Assembly: GCF_900107105.1 (NCBI RefSeq)
Contig: NZ_FNOT01000016.1
Location: 50,513 to 114,512, forward strand
DNA length: 64,000 nt
Direction of reading: 5' to 3'
Source of the DNA: Geodermatophilus africanus
Lineage (GTDB): Bacteria; Actinomycetota; Actinomycetes; Mycobacteriales; Geodermatophilaceae
The notes beneath the pieces are model-generated. The model saw only the letters and a list, made by a program, of their open reading frames with translations. It ran no database searches and was not told where the DNA came from. The translations under genes were made by a program, and so were the position numbers. Of the stretch, positions 42,638 to 51,021 are shown piece after piece (the first letter of the stretch is position 1; each line of letters begins with the position of its first letter).

Positions 42638-44512
42638 ATGGGCGGCGTGTGCGCCCGCCCCGCCGACCCTGGCCGGCTGGCCGCCGTGCACGCCACGCAG
42701 CTGCTCGACGCCGCGGCCGAGGAGTCCTTCGACCGGCTCACCCGCATCGCGCAGCGGCTGACCGGCGCGCCGCTGGCGTTTATGACCGTCGTCGATGAGG
42801 CCCGTTCCTTCTGGCTGAGCGGCCAGGGGCTGCCCGAGGGCAGCCCGCGGCAGAACACCGTGGAGGAGTCGTTCTGCCAGTACGTGCTCGGCGGCGACCC
42901 GCTGGTGCTGGCCGACGTCACCGTCGACGAGCGCACCGCCGCCAACCCGTCCATCAAAGGCATGGGCGTGCGCGCCTGGGCGGGGTTCCCGGTCCGCACG
43001 CCGGACGGGCAGGTGCTGGGCAGCTTCTGCGTCGTCGACACCACGGTGCACCCGTGGAGCGCTGAGGACGTGCAGCTGCTGGAGGAGCTGGCCGCGATCG
43101 CCTCCCGCGAGGTGGCGCTGCGCATGGCCACGCTGGAGGCCGAGTCCGCCCGTGTCCTAGCCCGGGTCGAGGCCGACCGGGCGAGGTTGCTGGCTCGCAT
43201 CAGCGACCTGCTCACCGCCGACCTCGGGCCGGGCGACGTGTGGCAGGCGCTGGTCGCCCTCGCCGTGCCCGATCTCGGCGACTTCGCCTACGTGACCACC
43301 GTCGAGCCCGACGGCGGCCTGGCCCCAGCCGCCGCCGAACACCGCGACCCTGCACAGTTGCCGGTCCTGCGGGCATGGATCGAGCGCGCCGGTCGCCGCA
43401 CCGGTGAGGCGGCCGGCCCCGGGCACGTCGCCGTCACCGGGCGGGTCGAGCTCATCGACCTGCCCGAGGAACCCGGCCTGACCGCCGCCCAGCACGAGGC
43501 CGTTAACCTGCTCCGGGTGCGCAGCGCCCTGGTCGCTCCGGTGCTCAACCGCGGCGAGGTGGTCGCCGTGCTCACCATCGCCCGAGTGCGGGGCTCGGCG
43601 CCCTACACCGAGCGCGACCGCGAGCTGGTCGGCGCGCTGATGACCCGCGCCGGCCTGGTGGTCGAGGCCGCGCGGGCGTCCTTCCTCGACCGGACGGTGT
43701 CGGAGACGATGCAGCGGGCGCTGCTGCCCACGCTGCTGCCGCAGCCCGACCACCTGCAGCTGGCCTCCCGCTACCAGCCGGCCGAGAACACCCAGCTGGT
43801 CGGCGGGGACTGGTACGACGCCTACCTCGACGCCACCGGCACCACCAGCCTGGTCGTCGGCGACGTGGCCGGCCACGACATCGCGGCAGCCGTCACGATG
43901 GGGCAGCTGCGCACCGAGCTGCGCATGGCCGGCCTCAACGGAACCGCCGGCCCGGCGGCAGTGCTCAGCACCGTCGACGTCGCCTGCGACACCTTCGGCC
44001 AGCACGTGTTCGCCACCGCCCTGGTCGCCCGCGTCGAACGCTTTCCCCTGCACGAGCCCGCGCGGGACCGTGCCCTGACCTGGAGCTCGGCCGGGCACCC
44101 CCCACCGGTGCTGCTGCACGCCGACGGCACCGTCGTCGTCCTCACCGACCGAGTGGGGCTCCCGCTCGGCGTCGATCCCTCTCGGCCCCGTCCCGAGCAC
44201 CGCCACGTGCTGCCGGTGGACTCCACCCTGCTGCTCTACACCGACGGGCTACTCGAGCAGCTCGACGTCCCGGCCGCCACCACCGGGCGGTCCGGCGGCT
44301 CCGGCACGCGCGACCTCGACACGGGCCTTGCGCGCCTGAACGACCTGCTCGCCGACAGCGCCGGCCTCGGCCTCGAGGACCTCTGCGACCGGATCATGAC
44401 CACGCTGCTCCCACAGGCAGGAGCCGCCGACGACGTCGCCCTGCTCGCTATCCGCCCGTACGCCGAGGACCAGCCGCGCCCGCCGCAGGCCGGCCCCAAC
44501 GTCGTGCCCTGA
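42638..44512 (+). CDS. GAF-GAF-SpoIIE (PP2C-like) phosphatase
   Basis: 624 residues. A first GAF domain spans about 30-165 (LTRIAQRLTGAPLAFMTVVD, GMGVRAWAGFPVRTPDGQVL), and a second diverged GAF spans about 185-345. A SpoIIE-type phosphatase follows from about 350: AENTQLVGGDWYDAYLDA, LVVGDVAGHDIAAAVTMGQL, LTWSSAGHPPPVLLHADG, TLLLYTDGLLEQ and GAADDVALLAIRP. Aspartates in GGDWYD, GDVAGHD and ADDVALL form the metal site. Such proteins dephosphorylate STAS anti-anti-sigma factors in response to a sensed signal. A STAS protein gene lies 2.4 kb downstream (46948), a plausible but unproved partner. ATG 42638 is chosen over in-frame upstream starts, where no similarity is seen. Confidence 0.83.
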   Translation: MGGVCARPADPGRLAAVHATQLLDAAAEESFDRLTRIAQRLTGAPLAFMTVVDEARSFWLSGQGLPEGSPRQNTVEESFCQYVLGGDPLVLADVTVDERTAANPSIKGMGVRAWAGFPVRTPDGQVLGSFCVVDTTVHPWSAEDVQLLEELAAIASREVALRMATLEAESARVLARVEADRARLLARISDLLTADLGPGDVWQALVALAVPDLGDFAYVTTVEPDGGLAPAAAEHRDPAQLPVLRAWIERAGRRTGEAAGPGHVAVTGRVELIDLPEEPGLTAAQHEAVNLLRVRSALVAPVLNRGEVVAVLTIARVRGSAPYTERDRELVGALMTRAGLVVEAARASFLDRTVSETMQRALLPTLLPQPDHLQLASRYQPAENTQLVGGDWYDAYLDATGTTSLVVGDVAGHDIAAAVTMGQLRTELRMAGLNGTAGPAAVLSTVDVACDTFGQHVFATALVARVERFPLHEPARDRALTWSSAGHPPPVLLHADGTVVVLTDRVGLPLGVDPSRPRPEHRHVLPVDSTLLLYTDGLLEQLDVPAATTGRSGGSGTRDLDTGLARLNDLLADSAGLGLEDLCDRIMTTLLPQAGAADDVALLAIRPYAEDQPRPPQAGPNVVP

Positions 44513-44909
44513 CTACGACACGTCCCCCCGGCTACGGCGACAGGTGGGCGTGATGCTGTGTGCCACCGTGTGTGCCACCGCGGGGCGTTCACAGTTGTCC
44601 GCAACCATGCGCGGTCGACCGCATCATCCGTCTGACCTGGCTGTTCGTACGACGACGGACGTTCACGAACCTCGCACCAGGGAACTGTCAGTTGCATGGT
44701 TTGAGTCGGCTCCCCAGTAGGCCAACCGATCATGAACGGCCCCCCGACATGGCGATGGTCGATGGCGATCAGGCCGCAACGCGTGGTGCCACGATGGTGG
44801 CCTAAGGTCGGCGTTCAGGGTCATTCTTGACGGTTCGCTGAGAACCGCACATGCCGCTGAACTGCGAGAACGGACTCTGACGAACCTGCGCCGACCCCTA
44901 TCAGCCGCC
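44513..44909. other. Gene-free right end of the island
   Basis: About 400 bases without a supported gene. At 44557-44580 a 12-bp unit TGTGTGCCACCG is repeated in tandem. At 44590-44606 the complement of a GGTTGC-containing sequence resembles the left-end repeats at 3539-3560. These could be right-hand arm sites for the integrase. Otherwise I see nothing in this stretch. Confidence 0.4.
44557..44580 (+). repeat. Tandem 2 x 12-bp repeat near the island's right end
   Basis: TGTGTGCCACCG occurs twice head to tail, 330 bases inside the right att copy. Short repeats of the TGTGCCACC kind occur near att sites of some actinobacterial integrative elements. A role as arm site is inference. Confidence 0.45.
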
Positions 44910-44953
44910 CTGGCAGTGTAGGGGTCAGGGTTCGAGTCCCCTCAGCTCCACCC
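44910..44953 (+). other. attR: decayed copy of the tRNA-Ala 3' half
   Basis: It starts in the anticodon loop (CTGGCAGTGT) and runs to CAGCTCCACCC. Compared with 3447-3491 it has one substitution and one deleted G in the T stem, which would stop it working as a tRNA part. No 5' half is present upstream, so it is not a tRNA gene. It marks the right boundary of the island. Confidence 0.78.
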
Positions 44954-45333
44954 GGGGTGCTCCTGCGCTCGGTGGGGGAGCCCGCACCGTGCGCTAGGTC
45001 GCGGAGGCTCGCTAGCCGAAGCCGCGGACCGCAACCGGAACCGCAACGCGACTTGGACTCTTACGGACGGTCGCGTATGTCACCGGACGCCGCACCCCTT
45101 GCCACCTGGGTAGATGGCACGCAGGCGAACGTCCATGGACGGGAAGAAGTTGTCTGGGGGACACGGGGCGCTGGCGAGCGTGTCGCCCTCCTGACCGTCC
45201 TCTCCTGACTAATTGCCGAGGATCGCTGACTGCTCGATCGTTTCGGTGTGCGCCGGGCGGAGCCGACGGCCTTGCCCGCGGGCCGTGACCCCGGCCACCA
45301 TCGTGGAGCGCACCGATGGCGGAGGGAGCCCTG
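44954..45333. other. Gene-free stretch right of attR
   Basis: About 380 bases with no supported gene. At 45029-45047 a run CGCAACCGGAACCGCAAC repeats the GTTGC unit on the opposite strand, resembling the arm-like repeats beside attL. This may point to a second, eroded integration at the same tRNA. The promoter of the secreted hydrolase should also be here. Confidence 0.3.
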
Positions 45334-46773
45334 ATGCGCCTGTGGCGCCGTGCCTCCACTCTGCTTGTTCCCCTCGGCGCCGCGGCGCTCGGGCCGCAGG
45401 CCGCGCCGGGTGGTGCGCACGGCGGCGGCTACGGACCCGGTGACGGTCCGGTCCGCCGACCGTGCACGCCGAGCGACACGGTGGAGGTTCCGGGCGCGGA
45501 GGCCGCCGTCACCGCGTGCTTGCCGGACCTCACGACCGCCGGGCTGCTGCAGGCACCTCCAGGTGAGTTCACCGACCGAACGGACTGGATCTCGCTGCAC
45601 GCGCCCGGCACGAGCAACCCCAGCGGGGTGCCGGGGCTGCAGGTCGACGGTTACTTCCCAGACACCTCGACGCTCAACACCACGCACGGCTGGAACCACG
45701 ACAGCCAGTTCGTGCTGCTCCTTCCGGACGCCTGGAACGGCGGCCTGGTGGTGACCGGCGCGCCGGGCGTCCGCAAGCAGTACGCCTGCGACTTCCTCAT
45801 CTCCGACTTCGTGCTGGCGCGGGGCTTCGCGTACGCCTGCACGGACAAGGGCAACAACGGCCCGGACTTCTTCCGGGACGGCGACCGGCCCGGCGACGCG
45901 GTGGCCGAGTGGCACGAACGGGTCACCCAGCTCACGATCGCCGCGCAGGGCGCGTTGCAGGAGCGCTTCGGCTCCGCGCCGCAGCGCACCTACCTGGCCG
46001 GGATCAGCAACGGCGGCTACCTGGTGCGCTGGCAGCTGGAGAACCACCCGGAGCTCTACGACGGCGGCGTGGACTGGGAGGGGACCCTGTTCACGCCCGA
46101 CGGGCCCAACCTGTTCACCTACCTGCCCACGGCGGTGCGCTACAGCCTGGGCCAGGCGACCGCCGCGGACATGTACGCCGCCGGCTTCGCCCGCGGCTCG
46201 GAGCCGTTGTGGCCGTACCACCAGACCTTCTACTGGGGGGTGACGCAGAAGACCTACCGGGCCGAGTTCGACCCGGCGTACGACCCGGCCTGCCCGGGAG
46301 CGACGGCGGGCACCACCCTGCCCGAGATCCTGGCACCGTGCGCGAGTGACGCGGCCTACGACGCCTGGTTCACCGACCCGCGCTCCCGGCCGGTGCACGA
46401 GGCGCTGGCCCGGATCAGCCTGACCGGCAGGATCGGCAAGCCGCTGCTCACCCTGCACGGCACGCTGGACACCCTGTTGCCGATCAGCCTGCACAGCGAC
46501 GTCTACACCCGGATGACCGCCGACGCGCAGCGGGACCGGCTGCACCGCTACTACCGCATCGAGGGCGGCAACCACGTCGACAGCCTGATGCACCTGGACC
46601 CGGAGCACCTGCGCCCGATGCTGCCCTGCTTCCGGACCGCCTTCGACGCGCTGACCGCGTGGGTGGAGGACGGCCAGGAGCCGCCGCCGAGTGGGACCGT
46701 CCCGCGCCCGGCCGGCAACGGCGCCACCGACCCGGCGCTGCTCGACACCTGTTCGCTGCGCTCCGCGAGTTGA
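45334..46773 (+). CDS. Secreted alpha/beta hydrolase (tannase / 3-hydroxybutyrate-oligomer-hydrolase-like)
   Basis: 479 residues. An N-terminal signal peptide (MRLWRRASTLLVPLGAAAL) is followed by a Gly-rich start of the mature protein. The nucleophile elbow is AGISNGGYLVRW, the acid region is LTLHGTLDTLLPISLH and the base is in GGNHVDSLMH. Several Cys pairs suggest disulfides outside the cell. The general plan, with an inserted lid between nucleophile and acid, resembles tannase/feruloyl esterases and PHB oligomer hydrolases, but I cannot choose between them. ATG 45334 has GGAGGGAG at good spacing; an in-frame ATG at 45316 is less well placed. Confidence 0.72.
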   Translation: MRLWRRASTLLVPLGAAALGPQAAPGGAHGGGYGPGDGPVRRPCTPSDTVEVPGAEAAVTACLPDLTTAGLLQAPPGEFTDRTDWISLHAPGTSNPSGVPGLQVDGYFPDTSTLNTTHGWNHDSQFVLLLPDAWNGGLVVTGAPGVRKQYACDFLISDFVLARGFAYACTDKGNNGPDFFRDGDRPGDAVAEWHERVTQLTIAAQGALQERFGSAPQRTYLAGISNGGYLVRWQLENHPELYDGGVDWEGTLFTPDGPNLFTYLPTAVRYSLGQATAADMYAAGFARGSEPLWPYHQTFYWGVTQKTYRAEFDPAYDPACPGATAGTTLPEILAPCASDAAYDAWFTDPRSRPVHEALARISLTGRIGKPLLTLHGTLDTLLPISLHSDVYTRMTADAQRDRLHRYYRIEGGNHVDSLMHLDPEHLRPMLPCFRTAFDALTAWVEDGQEPPPSGTVPRPAGNGATDPALLDTCSLRSAS

Positions 46774-46947
46774 CCCCGGGGCTGTCTGCCAGGCCGGGAG
46801 AGCCCAGACCTCTCACGTAGGCGCGCGTCTTCATACACCGGACAGCTGCCGCATCCAGAGGACGCGGTGCGGGCGAAGACCAGGCTGCAGCGGCGGTCAC
46901 GCCGGCGGGCCTCGCCGCCGGGAGAACCGCCGGAGAGGAGCGTTGTC

Positions 46948-47325
46948 GTGACCGCGGCTGACCTGCCCGCCGAGACCAGCGTGGGCGACCCCTTCTATGA
47001 CCTGCTGGCCCTGTCGACCCGGGCCGCAGAGGACGGCGCGGTCACCGTGACGGCGGCCGGGGAGGTGGACACTTTCACCGCTCCGCTGTTGCGTTCAGTG
47101 CTGGACACCCAACTGCAACGGCAGCCGACGGAACTGGTGATCGACCTGTCCGAGGTCCAGTTCCTGGGCTCGGCCGGCCTGGCTGTGCTGGTGGAGACCT
47201 ACAAGTCGGCGCGCGACCGCGACGTCGGGCTCCGGCTGATCATCACCACCGGCGCGGTGGCCCGCGCCCTGACGGTCACCGGCCTGATCGACCTGTTCAC
47301 CGTCACCGACGACGCGCACCGCTAG
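46948..47325 (+). CDS. STAS-domain anti-sigma factor antagonist
   Basis: 125 residues. VTVTAAGEVDTFTAPLLRSV, ELVIDLSEVQFLGSAGLAVL and LRLIITTGAVARALTVTGLI are the SpoIIAA/RsbV pattern, with the phosphorylatable Ser75 in FLGSAGL. In its unphosphorylated form such a protein binds an anti-sigma kinase and frees a stress sigma factor. GTG 46948 has GAGAGGAG seven bases upstream. No kinase or sigma gene is adjacent; the SpoIIE-type phosphatase at 42638 is the only visible candidate partner. Confidence 0.85.
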   Translation: MTAADLPAETSVGDPFYDLLALSTRAAEDGAVTVTAAGEVDTFTAPLLRSVLDTQLQRQPTELVIDLSEVQFLGSAGLAVLVETYKSARDRDVGLRLIITTGAVARALTVTGLIDLFTVTDDAHR

Positions 47326-47704
47326 CCGATCCGACGCGGACGACGCGTCGCCTTTGCACATGGCTCGTCAGCCTTCGTGGATCGCCAGTCAGCTCGCGCA
47401 GCATGCGCTGTGCCAGCTACAGGAACTCGTCCGGTCAGACCGGTTGGTCGCGATCCGTTCCCGATCAGCTCACGTCGCGCGCCTCGCGCGGATTGGGGAT
47501 GGCCGTCCACGACCGAGAAGTGCCGGATCACCGCCCAAAGGCGGCACGATCGGCCTGTGCGGCACACACAAGGTCGTGCATCTCTTACTCATCCAATACT
47601 CTCAGAAGTAGCCCGCCTGAAGCATCAAGAGTCAACGCTACGTGGACAGCTCCACCTGGGGTTTCATCGCGAACCAGTAGTACCAGTATTGTCAGGATCA
47701 AATC
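47326..47704. other. Gene-free stretch with lower coding character
   Basis: About 380 bases between the STAS gene and the tRNA fragment. Frames are short and the base composition is less GC-biased than the surrounding genes (for example near 47580-47700). I see no gene; it looks like the eroded inner end of an element that once targeted the tRNA. Confidence 0.35.
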
Positions 47705-47739
47705 GCAGGGGTATTGGTTCGAGTCCAATCGGGGGAGCA
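47705..47739 (+). tRNA. 3' fragment of a tRNA, probably tRNA-Asn (att-site relic)
   Basis: GCAGGGGT is followed by a T arm ATTGG-TTCGAGT-CCAAT and the acceptor strand CGGGGGA plus G. This is the 3' end expected for tRNA-Asn (5' strand TCCCCCG in actinomycetes). No matching 5' half, D arm or anticodon arm lies upstream. A strong terminator follows directly, as behind a real tRNA. It is best read as the att copy left by an element whose other end, with the intact tRNA, is outside the window. Confidence 0.55.
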
Positions 47740-47745
47740 AGCAAC

Positions 47746-47779
47746 GGCCCCTGACCAGCATGTTTGCCGGTCAGGGGCC
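47746..47779 (+). terminator. Rho-independent-like terminator after the tRNA fragment
   Basis: GGCCCCTGACC and GGTCAGGGGCC form a perfect 11-bp stem with a 12-base loop, followed by TTCGTCTT. The position, seven bases after the tRNA fragment, suggests it is the original tRNA terminator. The stretch from 47780 to 48087 holds no supported gene. Confidence 0.75.
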
Positions 47780-48087
47780 TTCGTCTTCGGTGAGGCGGGG
47801 CCCTCAATCCGACACTGATCCGACAGATCGGGCCTGGCTACTGCCCAGGACGAGGAGGCCGGCTGCCCACACCTGTCCGGAGGGGAGCCGGCCGCTGAGG
47901 CGCCCTGGCCGGCGTGGGTGTCCTCGGACGAGGCCCTGACGCAGGTCTGCTCCTCGTTGCGGCGGGCTGCATGACGCGACGGTCGACCCGCAGGTCGCTC
48001 GGCTGGGCGGCAGCTGGAGACCCGGATGGGGGTGTTCCGGCGTTAGGCTCGCCGCCCGGGCTCGGCGGCACCGTGAGGGGAGCCTGC

Positions 48088-49488
48088 ATGGAGGCCAGCG
48101 CCGATACGCTGCAGAAGGCGTTGCAGATCAATCTGGACCCGCGCTGGTACGGCACGATCGCGGAGATCGGTGCCGGGCAGGAGGTCGCACGCTGGTTCTT
48201 CCGGGCCGGGGGCGCGGCGGGCACCGTGGCCAAGTCGATGTCGGCCTATGACATGGCGGTGAGCGACGCGGTCTACGGCAAGGCCGACCGCTACGTCTCC
48301 AAGGGCCGGCTGCAGGCGATGCTCGATCGTGAGTTCGAGCTGAATCTCGAGCGACTCGGTGACGAGCGGGGCGATGAGACCGCGTTCTTCGCCTTCGCCG
48401 ACACCGTGGTGGCCCGGAGCTACCGCGGGGGAAACGAATGCCACGGCTGGATGGGCGTGAAGTTCCAGTCGCATCCGCGTGATGAGCCGAGCCAGATCGT
48501 GCTGCACGTCCGGATGCTCGACGCCGAGGCGGCGCCGCAGCAGGAGGCGCTCGGCGTGGTCGGGGTGAACCTCCTGCACGCCGCCTTCTTCCAGCACCAC
48601 GAGCCCGACCGCCTGGTGGAGAGCCTGCTGGACAAGCTCACCACCGGACGCATCGAGATCGACCTGATTGAGATGAAAGGGATCGAGTTCCGGGCGGTCG
48701 ACAACCGGCTCATGGCGCTCAAGCTGGTGCAGGTCGGCCTGAGCGGCGCGGCGATGTTCGGGCCGGATCGCGAGGTGCTGCAACCCAGCGAGGTGCTGCG
48801 CAAGAAGGCGATCCTGGTCGAGCGGGGCAGCTTCCGTCCGCCCACGGTCGTCAACATCGACATGCTGGAAGCGGCCCGGGCCAAGTTTGAGACCGACGCG
48901 GCGGTCGCGCAGCGCGAGGTCCTCCTGCTGACCGAGCTGACGATGGCGAATCTGCGGGCCGGCGGCGACGTGGTCGACCGGCGCGACTTTCTGGCCCGTG
49001 CCGACCTGCTGGCGGCGTGCGGGATGACCGTGCTCATCTCCGACTTCCTGGCCTACCACAGGCTCGCGGCCTACCTCGCGTGGCGCACCGACGGGCGCAT
49101 CGGGATGGTCATGGGCGTGCCCAGCTTGATCGACCTGTTCGACGAGGCCACCCACGCCGAACTACCCGGCGGCATCCTGGAGGGTTTCGGCCGCCTGCTG
49201 AAGAACAACCTGCGGCTGTTCGTCTACCCGATGCTGCGCGACGACCGCGTGGTCACCGTCGACACCGTCGCGGTCGCGGAGGAACTGCAGCCCTTGTACG
49301 ACTACCTAGCTCGGCGCGGCAGCTTCGTGGGGCTGGACAACTACAAGCCCGACTACTTGTCGATCCTCAGCCGGGACATACTGAAGCGGATCCCCACTGA
49401 CGACGTGACGTGGGAGTCGATGGTGCCTTCCGAGGTCTGCGAGCTCATCAAGAAGCGCGGCTTCTTCGGCTACCACCGGGGCCGCTGA
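48088..49488 (+). CDS. Conserved protein of unknown function (often labelled TonB-dependent receptor in databases)
   Basis: 466 residues, complete. The start QKALQINLDPRWYGTIAEIG, then AGQEVARWFFRAGGAAGTVA, AKSMSAYDMAVSDAVYG, GYHGW-like CHGWMGVKFQSHPRDEPSQI and VLVERGSFRPPTVVNIDMLE define a widely spread bacterial family. I know members only under vague names, and a TonB receptor is impossible here (no signal peptide, no barrel). It looks cytoplasmic and enzyme-like with many conserved charged residues. ATG 48088 has GAGGGGAG seven bases before it. It stands alone, just beyond the tRNA relic. I cannot assign a function. Confidence 0.72.
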   Translation: MEASADTLQKALQINLDPRWYGTIAEIGAGQEVARWFFRAGGAAGTVAKSMSAYDMAVSDAVYGKADRYVSKGRLQAMLDREFELNLERLGDERGDETAFFAFADTVVARSYRGGNECHGWMGVKFQSHPRDEPSQIVLHVRMLDAEAAPQQEALGVVGVNLLHAAFFQHHEPDRLVESLLDKLTTGRIEIDLIEMKGIEFRAVDNRLMALKLVQVGLSGAAMFGPDREVLQPSEVLRKKAILVERGSFRPPTVVNIDMLEAARAKFETDAAVAQREVLLLTELTMANLRAGGDVVDRRDFLARADLLAACGMTVLISDFLAYHRLAAYLAWRTDGRIGMVMGVPSLIDLFDEATHAELPGGILEGFGRLLKNNLRLFVYPMLRDDRVVTVDTVAVAEELQPLYDYLARRGSFVGLDNYKPDYLSILSRDILKRIPTDDVTWESMVPSEVCELIKKRGFFGYHRGR

Positions 49489-49654
49489 CTCCGACGGAAT
49501 CTCGGTGACCGCATCCTGCAGGATGGCCACGTCCTCTCACGTGTGTCTCGACAGCCTGGCGCGCCGGCGACGGGCGCGACGTGCCGCGGCTGGCCCCGAA
49601 ATGGACAGCCTGCAGGGACTACGGGCGCCTGGTGCGCTCCGCGCCAACCCCCGG

Positions 49655-49840
49655 CTCAGGAGGACGCTGCGCGGAAGGTGACTGGCGGCGGGCGCCGGAG
49701 CGCAGGCGGCGAAGCCCACCTACACCGGATCCGACCCGGCCGCTGTGCGCGCGTGGGCGGCCGGGCAGGGCATCGAGGTCAGCGCCCGCGGGCGCATCAA
49801 GGCAGATGTCGTGAAGCAGTTTCTGGCCGCCGGCAATTGA
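49655..49840 (+). pseudogene. Remnant of an lsr2-like nucleoid-protein gene
   Basis: One frame gives EDAARKVTGGGRRSAGG, like the linker of Lsr2. After a frame change KPTYTGSDPAAVRAWAAGQG and IEVSARGRIKADVVKQFLAA match the C-terminal DNA-binding domain with its Arg-Gly-Arg minor-groove hook, ending in a stop at 49838-49840. The N-terminal dimerisation domain is missing. Lsr2 silences AT-rich foreign DNA, and relatives are often carried on mobile elements; this copy is dead. Confidence 0.6.
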
Positions 49841-50370
49841 GCCCACTGCGGCCGACAGTCACGTGGCCGCACGGGCAGGTCGGGGCCGGCGACGGGCCTC
49901 CGCCGTCTTCAGCTGCTCCCCGCCGGCCCCGGGGTCGGCGGTCATCGGGTGGTCAACTCGAGCAGGACGTCGGCGCGGCAGGGCTGGTCGAGGGGCCCCC
50001 GGCGTCCTCATCATGGCCACGGAGGATCCGGCGGGCCTCGGCGGCGTCGTCGCCGGCGGCTCATCGACGGAACCACCACCGCGGCGGCGGTGTCCGGGCA
50101 GCGGACGACGCCAACGCCGTCGTCGTAGGAGCCCGGCTCGGGCCCACCGCGCTGATCCCCGAGCCAGAGCCGCCGATGTTCACCCCGCAGCGGCTCCAGG
50201 CACCGGTGGGCGCCTGAGAGCACGGAACGACACGAGGCCCCCGCACGGCGTACCCATCACGCGGAGCCTGGTGTCGTTGCGGACCCGCGCGCGCCGGAAC
50301 CCGCCCGGGTCCCCGGGGCGCGGGTGCAGGCTGTGGCCCTCTGCGCGTCGTACTTCGGGGAGGAGCAGCC
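49841..50370. other. Gene-free stretch
   Basis: About 530 bases with only short overlapping frames of poor codon use. I find no RNA gene, repeat or recognisable protein. The promoter of the DUF1707 gene must lie at its right end. Confidence 0.3.
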
Positions 50371-50856
50371 ATGCCACCCTTGATCGACCTGAACGGCGCG
50401 GCCACGTCCGCACCGCGGATGCGCGCGTCGGACGCCGACCGGCTGGCCACCGTCGAGCAACTGCAGGACGCGGTGGCCCGCGGCCTGCTCACGCCGGACG
50501 AGGGCAGCGAGCGGATGGCCGATGCCTTCGCCGCCGTCCACCTGACCGACCTGGACCCGCTGACCGAGGACCTCCCGCCGGCGCCGCCCGAGCACACGGC
50601 GCCGGGCTGGCGGTCGCTCGGGACGCTCGCGGTCGAGCAGGTACGGGCCTCCCTGGCCACCGCCGCCACCGGCCGGTTGAGGGCGGCGCGGGTGACGGTC
50701 GTGCTCCTCATCGCTTCCCTCTTCCTCGTTCTCGTCGGCGCCCTGGGTGGGGTGGCGCTGTCCGACAGCGGTGGCGGCGGTGGCGGGGGCGGTGGCGACG
50801 GCGGCGGACACCAGCACTGGGACCATGACTGGGACCACGACTGGGACGATGACTGA
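50371..50856 (+). CDS. DUF1707-type membrane protein with His/Asp-rich tail
   Basis: 161 residues. Residues ~16-70 (MRASDADRLATVEQLQDAVA, LLTPDEGSERMADAFAAVH) match the DUF1707/SHOCT-like short domain common in actinobacterial membrane proteins. Residues ~108-133 form one hydrophobic helix (VTVVLLIASLFLVLVGALGG). Then comes a Gly run and a tail HQHWDHDWDHDWDDD that could bind metal. GGGGAGGAG precedes the ATG. Function unknown; the tail is unusual and may be a metal-sensing or buffering end outside or inside the membrane. Confidence 0.68.
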   Translation: MPPLIDLNGAATSAPRMRASDADRLATVEQLQDAVARGLLTPDEGSERMADAFAAVHLTDLDPLTEDLPPAPPEHTAPGWRSLGTLAVEQVRASLATAATGRLRAARVTVVLLIASLFLVLVGALGGVALSDSGGGGGGGGGDGGGHQHWDHDWDHDWDDD

Positions 50857-51021
50857 CCCGCTCGGCGATCCGCTCGGGAGCCGTCGTGGGCGGGAACCGG
50901 CACCGATCTGCTGACCGACCGCTGCCGTCCGGCGCCGTCGTCGGGCTGTGGTGGGAGGCGCGGCGGGCGCGACGGTGGCCCGTACTCACGCCCCTTGTTT
51001 CCGCAGCCTGGAGAAGAGGTC

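Larger units (their letters stand above)
3447..44953. mobile_element. Candidate tRNA-Ala-integrated genomic island carrying a catabolic regulon (about 41.5 kb)
   Basis: The boundaries are the duplicated 3' half of tRNA-Ala. A tyrosine recombinase gene lies directly inside the left end, short direct repeats that could be integrase arm sites lie near both ends, and three IS relics are inside. No conjugation, replication or excisionase gene is recognisable, the integrase gene has lost its 5' end, and the right repeat is mutated. The element therefore looks immobilised or dependent on other elements. pntAB and the SpoIIE phosphatase could instead be chromosomal genes if the right boundary lies further left. 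Confidence 0.65.

Noticed and set aside
44560..44805. A small gene at the island's right end
   Set aside because: The 81-residue frame has no family features and covers the tandem repeat; codon use looks random.
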